DNA of 64,000 nt from Girardinichthys multiradiatus (Eukaryota > Chordata > Actinopteri > Cyprinodontiformes > Goodeidae). The DNA is taken from contig NC_061800.1 of the NCBI RefSeq assembly GCF_021462225.1, positions 2,924,501 to 2,988,500 of the forward strand, given 5' to 3'. The position numbers were made by a program, and so were the translations under genes. Position 1 is the first letter of the stretch; every line of letters starts with the position of its first letter. The notes beneath the pieces are model-generated. The model saw nothing but the letters and a program-made list of their open reading frames with translations, ran no database searches and was not told the DNA's origin. Below, piece after piece: positions 58,180 to 64,000 of the stretch.

Positions 58180-59689
58180 CACTGCTCAAAAAAATAAAGG
58201 GATCACTTAAACAACACAATATAACTCCGAGTAAATAAGACTTCTGTGAAATCAAACTGTCCACATAGGAAGCAACACTGATTGACAATCAATTTCACAT
58301 GCTTTTGTGCAAATGGAATAGACAACAGGGGGAAATCTTTGGCGATTAGCAAGACACATTCAATAAAGGAGTGGTTCTGCAGGTGGGGACCACAGACCAC
58401 TTCTCAGTACCTATGCTTTCTGGCTGATGTTTTGGTCACTTTTGAAAGTTGGTGGTGCTTTCACACTCGTGGTAGCATGAGATGGACTCTACAACCCCAC
58501 ACAAGTGGCTCAGGTAGTGCAGCTCATCCTGGATGGCACAACAATGCGAGCTGTGGCAAGAAGGTTTGCTGTTTCTGTCAGCGTAGTGTCCAGAGCCTGG
58601 AGGCGCTACCAGGAGACAGGCCAGTACACCAGATGTGGAGGAGGCCGTAGGAGGGCAACAACCCAGCAGCAGGACTGCTACCTCCGCCTTTGTGCAAGGA
58701 GGACCAGGAGGAGCACTGCCAGAGCCCTGCAAAATGACCTCCAGCAGGCCACAAATGTGCATATGTCTGCACAAACTGTTAGAAATCGATTCCATGAGGA
58801 TGGTATGAGGGCTCACAACCCAACACCGTCCAGAACGCTTGGCATTTGCCAGAGAACACCAGGATTGGCAAATTCGCCACTGGCGCTCTGTGCTCTTCAC
58901 AGATGAAAGCAGGTTCACACTGAACACATGTGACAGAGTCTGGAGACACCGGGGAGGGCGATCTGCTACCTGCAACATCCTTCAGCATGACCGGTTTGGC
59001 AGTGGGTCAGTAATGGTGTGGGGTGGCATGGCCCTCCAAAGAAATGACTGCCATTAGATAGTGAGATGAGATGCTCAGACCCCTTGTGAGACCATATGCT
59101 GGTGCAGTTGGCCCTGGGTTCCTCCTAATGCAGGACGATGCTAGACCTCATGTGGCTGGAGTGTGTCTGCAGTTCCTGCAAGATGACGACATTGAAGCTA
59201 TGGACTGGCCTGCCCGTTCCCCAGACCTGAATCCGATTGAGCACATCTGGAACATCATGTCTCGCTTCATCCACCAACGTCACGTAGCACCACAGACTGT
59301 CCAGGAGTTGGCGGATGCTTTAGTCCCGGTCTGGGAGGAGATCCCTCAGGAGACCATCCGCCGTCTCATCAGGAGCATGCCCAGGCATTGTAGGGAGGTC
59401 ATACAGGCACGTGGAGGCCACACACAATACTGAGCCTCATTTGTACTTGTTTTAAGGACATTACATCAAAGTTGGATCAGCCTGTAGTGTTTTTCCTCTT
59501 TAATTTTGTGTGTGACTCCAAATCCAGGCCTCCATTGGTTAATAAATTTGATTTCCATTGATGATTTTTGTGTGATTTTGTTGTCAGCACATTTAACTTT
59601 GTACAGAACAAAGTATTCAATGAGAATATTTCATTCATTCAGATCTAGGATGTGTTATTTGAGTGTTCCCTTTATTCTTTTGAGCAGTG
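58180..59689 (+). mobile_element. Tc1-like transposon (CACTGCTCAAAA ends)
   Basis: It begins CACTGCTCAAAAAAATAAAG and ends CTTTATTCTTTTGAGCAGTG, with TA on both sides (58178-58179 and 59690-59691). It is 1510 bp long. The matching ends extend inward (GGGATCACTTAAACAACACA versus the inverse of TGTGTTATTTGAGTGTTCCC). It is inserted in the sense direction relative to kalrn. A different family from the elements at 5133 and 10962, judging by its ends. Confidence 0.95.
58505..59433 (+). pseudogene. inactivated Tc1-like transposase
   Basis: The helix-turn-helix part reads [20 protein letters not shown] and [20 protein letters not shown]. The catalytic core has the first aspartate in LFTDESRF, the second in MQDDARPHVAG and the glutamate in SPDLNPIEHIW. 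The protein ends RSMPRHCREVIQARGGHTQY before a TGA at 59431. The three blocks lie in three different frames (breaks near 58830 and 59055) and there is a stop after RNDCH, so no full-length enzyme can be made. All three catalytic residues survive, so decay is mainly by indels. Confidence 0.92.
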
Positions 59690-59696
59690 TATATAC

Positions 59697-59728
59697 AATG
59701 TGTGTGTGTGTGCGTGTGTGTGTGTGTA
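59697..59728. repeat. short TG microsatellite
   Basis: (TG) run with one C interruption, 6 bp beyond the Tc1 element's TA. Confidence 0.85.
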
Positions 59729-59959
59729 TATGAATCCCACTAGGATGTCATTTGGTACACATGCAATCCGCTACTGGGTATGCAGATGTTTCCATTTGAC
59801 AGGAGCTGGAAATGTCAAATATGAAAGGAAATACAGTTAGTAACACCGGAAGCAAACAATGCCTCATCAGACATATCAGACAGCATTGCCAGCAGTTGGC
59901 ACCATCTGGTTGCGGTGCATTGTGGGTCTGCATTAGGATTTATGTAAAAATGGCACAGT

Positions 59960-62900
59960 AGGCTGATGGCGCGACGATGGCAGCCTCGGAGCTTCGCTCT
60001 CTTTTTGTTTTTGTATTTTGTGTGTTTTTATGTTTTTCGAGCCACAATCCTGTGGTCTCATTCAGTAGAGAGGAACTTCTCAACATCAGAGTCCTCTTTT
60101 GGTTTTTTTTCACCACCTTTCATCGATCTGAGGTTCACTGAGCTCCTGGCAAGCGGAGCTGCGGCTCTATATGGGATCCTGCGCCAAAAACGTCGAAGGG
60201 GAAAGCGTGCTGGCGCGCTGGTAAAACTCCGCAAAAGAGGACTTCGCACACCACTGCCTTCAATCCACCTGGCAAATGTCCGCTCTCTCAACAACAAGAT
60301 GGACGAGCTGCTTCTTCTCACCGGTAAAAACAAGGACCTCCGCGGATCAGCGGTTCTCTGCTTCACCAAGACATGGCTGAGTGAAAACATCCCGGACCGA
60401 GCACTGCTGTTGCCGGACTTCCAGCTGTTCAGAGCGGATCGCAGCGCGGAACTATCGGGGAAGAGGCGAGGAGGCGGAATCTGCTTTTATATAAATGAAG
60501 GTTGATGCAGAGACGTAAAAGTGCTGGGAAAAACATGTAGTCCGGATCTGGAGTCATTTTCCATAATCTGTAAGCCGTTTTATTCACCGAGAGAGTTTTC
60601 CTCGTTTATAATAATCGGCTCATATTTTCCACCGCATGGCTGCACTTCTGCCGCGGAAAAACATCTTGCTGAGCTGATTACAGATGTGGAGAAAAAATAC
60701 ACGGACTCTTTCATCATAATACTGGGAGATTTTAACAGCGCAAACCTCTCAAATGAACTCCCCAAATACAGACAGCATATTAAGTGTCCCACCAGAGACA
60801 AAAACACACTGGACCATTGTTACACAGCTTTAAAGGACTCATATCATGCTGTTACCAGGGCTGCTTTGGGTTTTTCGGATCATTATCTAATGCACCTCAT
60901 CCCAACCTACAGACAGAGACTAAGAGCTTCCAAACCCAAGGTTCACACTGTTAAGAAGTGGACTGAGGAATCAAAGCAGATGCTACAGGCCTGCTTTGAA
61001 TGCACAGATTGGACTGTTTTTCAAACCTCAGCCACTGACTTAAACCAACTAACTGATGTGGTGACATCATACATCAGTTTCTGTGAGGACATGTGTGTGC
61101 AGACCAAGACCTTCTGCACCTTTGGGAACAATAAGCCATGGTTTACTTCACATCTCAGGAACCTGCGCAGGGAAAAGGAAGAAGCTCACAGCAGTGGAGA
61201 TTGGGCGCGGTACAAGCAGGCCAGGAACAAACTAACAAAAGAGATCAAAGCAGCTAAGAGAAGCTACAGTGAGAAGCTTAAGAACAGCCTTTCTACTGAC
61301 ACTTCAGCTGTATGGACTGGTCTGAGAAACCTGATTGCCTACAAGAGCCCCTCCACCCATCCTGAACAGAGTCGTCTCCTGGCCAACCGTCTGAATGGCT
61401 TCTACTGCAGACATGACAAGAAGCCATTCACACCTCAAATCATCCCCTCTACATCCCATTCAGGAACAAATTCCCATAAAGCAACCAACCCCCCACCATC
61501 AGATCCTCTGCCTGCTAAAGATCTCCGAGGAAGAGGTAAACAGGCTCTTTCAGCGCATGAAAACAAAGAAAGCTGGAGGACCTGATAATGTCTCCCCATC
61601 ATGCCTGAAAGCCTGCGCACATCAACTCGCTCCGATCTTCACAAGGATCTTCAACAAGTCACTGGAGAAATGTGAGGTCCCCTCCTGCCTCAAATGATCC
61701 ACCATCATCCCGGTTCCCAAGAAACCCACCATCGTAGGATTAAATGACTACAGGCCTGTAGCCCTGACGTCTGTGGTCATGAAATTCTTTGAGCTGCTGG
61801 TGTTGAAGCACCTGAAAGACATCACAGGCCCCCTGCTGGACCCCTTGCAATTTGCTTACCGAGCAAACAGGTCGGCAGATGATGCTGTTAACTTAGGTCT
61901 ACATTTCATCCTGCAACACCTCGACCGTCCAGGGACGTACGCCAGGATCCTGTTTGTAGACTTCAGCTCGGCCTTCAACACTATCATACCAGACATCCTC
62001 CACCAGAAGCTCACACAGCTCAACGTCCCAGCCTCCACCTGTCAGTGGATCAACAGCTTCCTGGTGGACCGACAGCTGCAGGTGAGACTGGGGAGCATCT
62101 TCTCCCGATCCAGATCAATAAGTACTGGTGCCCCCCAGGGGTGTGTTCTATCCCCACTCCTCTTCTCTCTGTACACAAATGACTGCACCTCATCGGACTC
62201 GTCCGTGAAACTCCTTAGGTTTGCAGACGACACCACTGTCATTGGACTGATCCAGGACGGTGATGAGTCTGCATACAGACAGCAGGTGGATCGGCTGGTA
62301 CATTGGTGCGGTCAGAACTACCTTGAACTGAACCCCCCCAAGACTGTGGAAATGGTGGTGGACGTTCGGAGAACACCACCCTCATACACCCCCCTCACCA
62401 TCCTCAACAACACTGTATCGGCCGTGGACCACTTCAGGTTCTTAGGAACCACCATCTCTGTTGTCCTGAGATGGTCTTCACACATAGACACTGTTCAGAA
62501 GAAGGTCCAACAGAGACTGTACTTCCTGAGGCAACTCAAGAAGTTCAACCTTCCACAGGAGCTGCTGGTCATCTTCTACACTGCCATCATTCAGTCTGTC
62601 CTGTCTTCATCCATCTCAGTGTGGTTTGGCTCATCCACAAAACAGGACAGGTCCAGACTGCAACGAATAATCAGGACTGCAGAGAGAATAATCAGAGCTG
62701 ACCTTCCCTCCATCCAGGACTTATACAGGTCTAGGGTCAAGAAAAGAGCTGCCAAAATCTCTGCCGACCTCACACACCCTGCACATAAACTGTTTAAAGT
62801 TTTACCTTCAGGGCCGCTACAGAGCACTGTTTACTAAAACCAGCTGCCACAGAGACAGTTTCTTCCCCCAGGCTGTTTCTCTGATGAACATTCAATAGAG

Positions 62901-63160
62901 TACAGAACAACAGCATACAGATGTTGCGAATGCACCTTTTTTATTAGATATGTGTATATTGTACATTGTAAATTGTAAATTTGTATATTCTGTAATGCAG
63001 AATATTGCATTGTACATTGTATATTGTACATTGTAAATTTTAAATTTTAAATTTGTATATTCTGTAATGCAAAAACAGAACAAAAGAGCAAAGTGTACTG
63101 GAGGCAAATTCCTTGTTTGTATGTACGAACTTGACAATAAAGCTGATTCTGATTCTGATG
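59960..63160 (+). mobile_element. Rex1-like (CR1/jockey group) LINE, nearly full length
   Basis: It starts near GGCGCGACGATGGCAGCCTCGG, has one long damaged protein-coding region, and ends with an AT-rich 3' untranslated region. The tail is AATAAAGCTGATTCTGATTCTGATG (a CTGATT short tandem). The 3' region contains a duplicated block: TTGTATATTCTGTAATGCA occurs at about 62980 and again at about 63053. It lies in the last kalrn intron of the window, in the sense direction, ending about 820 bp before the next exon. The Rex1 name rests on reverse-transcriptase motifs such as DFSSAFNTI and is moderately sure. Confidence 0.87.
59966..62898 (+). pseudogene. Rex1-like LINE ORF2: endonuclease and reverse transcriptase
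   Basis: The order is: an apurinic-type endonuclease (LANVRSLNNKMDEL at about 60270, TKTWL, ADRSAELSGKRRGGGICFYI, LGDFNSANLS, LDHCYT and FSDHYLMHLIP); a linker ([30 protein letters not shown]); then the reverse transcriptase. The latter has [63 protein letters not shown] and the catalytic [12 protein letters not shown]. The C-terminus is HRDSFFPQAVSLMNIQ with TAG at 62896. Defects are a TGA replacing a tryptophan at 60503, a frameshift near 61510, a TGA at 61695 and a frameshift near 62810. Catalytic motifs are otherwise intact, so it looks recently disabled. Confidence 0.92.
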
Positions 63161-63982
63161 TTGGGCCCTACGCAGTGTGGAAGAGTCCAACAGCTGTTTG
63201 TTGACATCATGCACCGATGTCACAGGGGATCTCTACTGCTTGGCACTCAAAATATAAATCCTTTGTTAGTGTGGTCTGTTTGAATTGACCAGATGTTCAA
63301 AACAGCCTGATCCAGCACACTGTTCAAGATGTGCTTTTCACAAATTGAATAATTCACACACCATAACTGTCTGCATACAGTACCACTTTACATTCAATTC
63401 GGATCATCCTTCTGGGTGCTTACTTCTCTTTCAGTGAAACTAAACATTTCTTTTATAGGCTGGCAGGATTAACTTTGAGTCTGTAGCTCTAATAGTACAT
63501 GCAGTAGGTTTTAAGGTTGTCCAAAACACTTAAGACATTTTCCAAAGTCGGTTGAGTTTAAGCATGGACAAAAACAGGCATGGGAACAGAACAATCCAGC
63601 AGAGAGCAAAGAGGAGTCACGAACTTAAATAGCAAAGAAGACAGATGAATTGCATGAGCATGATGATGAGGCACAGGTAGGCAGAATGATCAGGGAAGCA
63701 GAGACAATTTAACAGTTTGGTTGGGAATAAGGAGAAGCCATAAACAGAGATCTAACAGGAATAACTCAAAATGTACATAGTACGTAACAAAAGAATAAAA
63801 CTAGGAAACCAAACACAAAAGCATAAACTAATAAAGCAAGACCCTAATTGCAATAAACAACATGAAGCCAAAGAAAATGCTGATAGAGATTATAAAAAAG
63901 TAAATAATATATATACAAACATGTGTAACACTTTGCATGCTGCTGATGGTTGATCTATCATGTTTTTTGTCTGTATGAGCAG
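63161..63982. other. kalrn intron to the next acceptor
   Basis: No gene is seen. 63550-63900 has the purine-rich texture of a non-autonomous DNA transposon, similar to 44030-44440, but no ends are visible. It terminates in TTTTTTGTCTGTATGAGCAG at 63982. Confidence 0.5.
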
Positions 63983-64000
63983 ACCAGCATGGTGTCGGTG
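63983..64000 (+). CDS. kalrn: kalirin exon, first 18 bases only
   Basis: After the AG at 63981-63982 the remaining bases read TSMVSV in phase 0, exactly the residues that follow the FE at the end of the preceding exon in kalirin (TSMVSVEGLTK in the family). The acceptor has a T-rich tract. The exon runs off the window edge. Although short, the match in phase, order and sequence makes chance unlikely. Confidence 0.88.

Noticed and set aside
60058..60390. Antisense frame in the LINE endonuclease as a separate gene
   Set aside because: Shadow of the LINE coding strand, with no independent support.

Overview
This is a stretch of a ray-finned fish (teleost) nuclear genome. Three things point to this. 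Four consecutive exons of a vertebrate kalirin/Trio gene lie on the + strand with GT-AG introns. The transposons are teleost families: Rex3, a Rex1-like LINE, L2 LINEs with AATTCAATTC tails, fish-type Tc1 elements, BEL/Pao and tRNA-headed SINEs. Long CA/GT and TA microsatellites are also typical. The sequence does not resolve which fish order it is.

Host gene. The only protein-coding host gene I can support is kalirin (kalrn). Exons lie at 47922-47996, 55015-55129 and 57691-57883, and the first 18 bases of the next exon are at 63983-64000. They join in frame (phase 1, phase 2, phase 0) and encode the N-terminal Sec14/CRAL-TRIO domain. The 47.9 kb to the left is intron or 5' flank. The other three introns are about 7.0, 2.6 and 6.1 kb.

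Layout. 1-7.8 kb holds a Tc1 remnant, a gutted L1 element with a strikingly G/T-rich tail, and a Tc1-like transposon whose transposase frame is open. 7.8-12.9 kb holds two L2 tails; the second is split by a solo LTR and by another Tc1 element. 13-23.5 kb has sparse Tc1, SINE, LTR and LINE fragments, including a clean solo LTR at 20815-21249. 23.75-31.9 kb is a decayed BEL/Pao retrotransposon broken by a LINE fragment lacking both ends and by a 1.8 kb solo LTR. 32-37.9 kb is mostly intronic with SINE, Rex3 and Tc1 fragments. 37.9-39.6 kb is a 290 bp TA repeat abutting an LTR copy that carries a SINE. 41.8-44.0 kb is a third L2 copy, and 45.7-46.7 kb a Tc1/mariner fragment. Inside the kalrn introns are a Rex3 element with its 5' half inverted (51.8-54.4 kb), a Tc1 element with both ends (58.18-59.69 kb) and a nearly full-length Rex1-like LINE (about 59.96-63.16 kb).

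How it works together. The only cooperating unit is kalrn; everything else is selfish DNA at different stages of decay. I did not find an undescribed biological system. The items most worth following up are structural: a twin-priming inversion, an empty site preserved by a sister copy, a LINE patch that removed the catalytic box of another element's reverse transcriptase, and several perfect fold-back hairpins.
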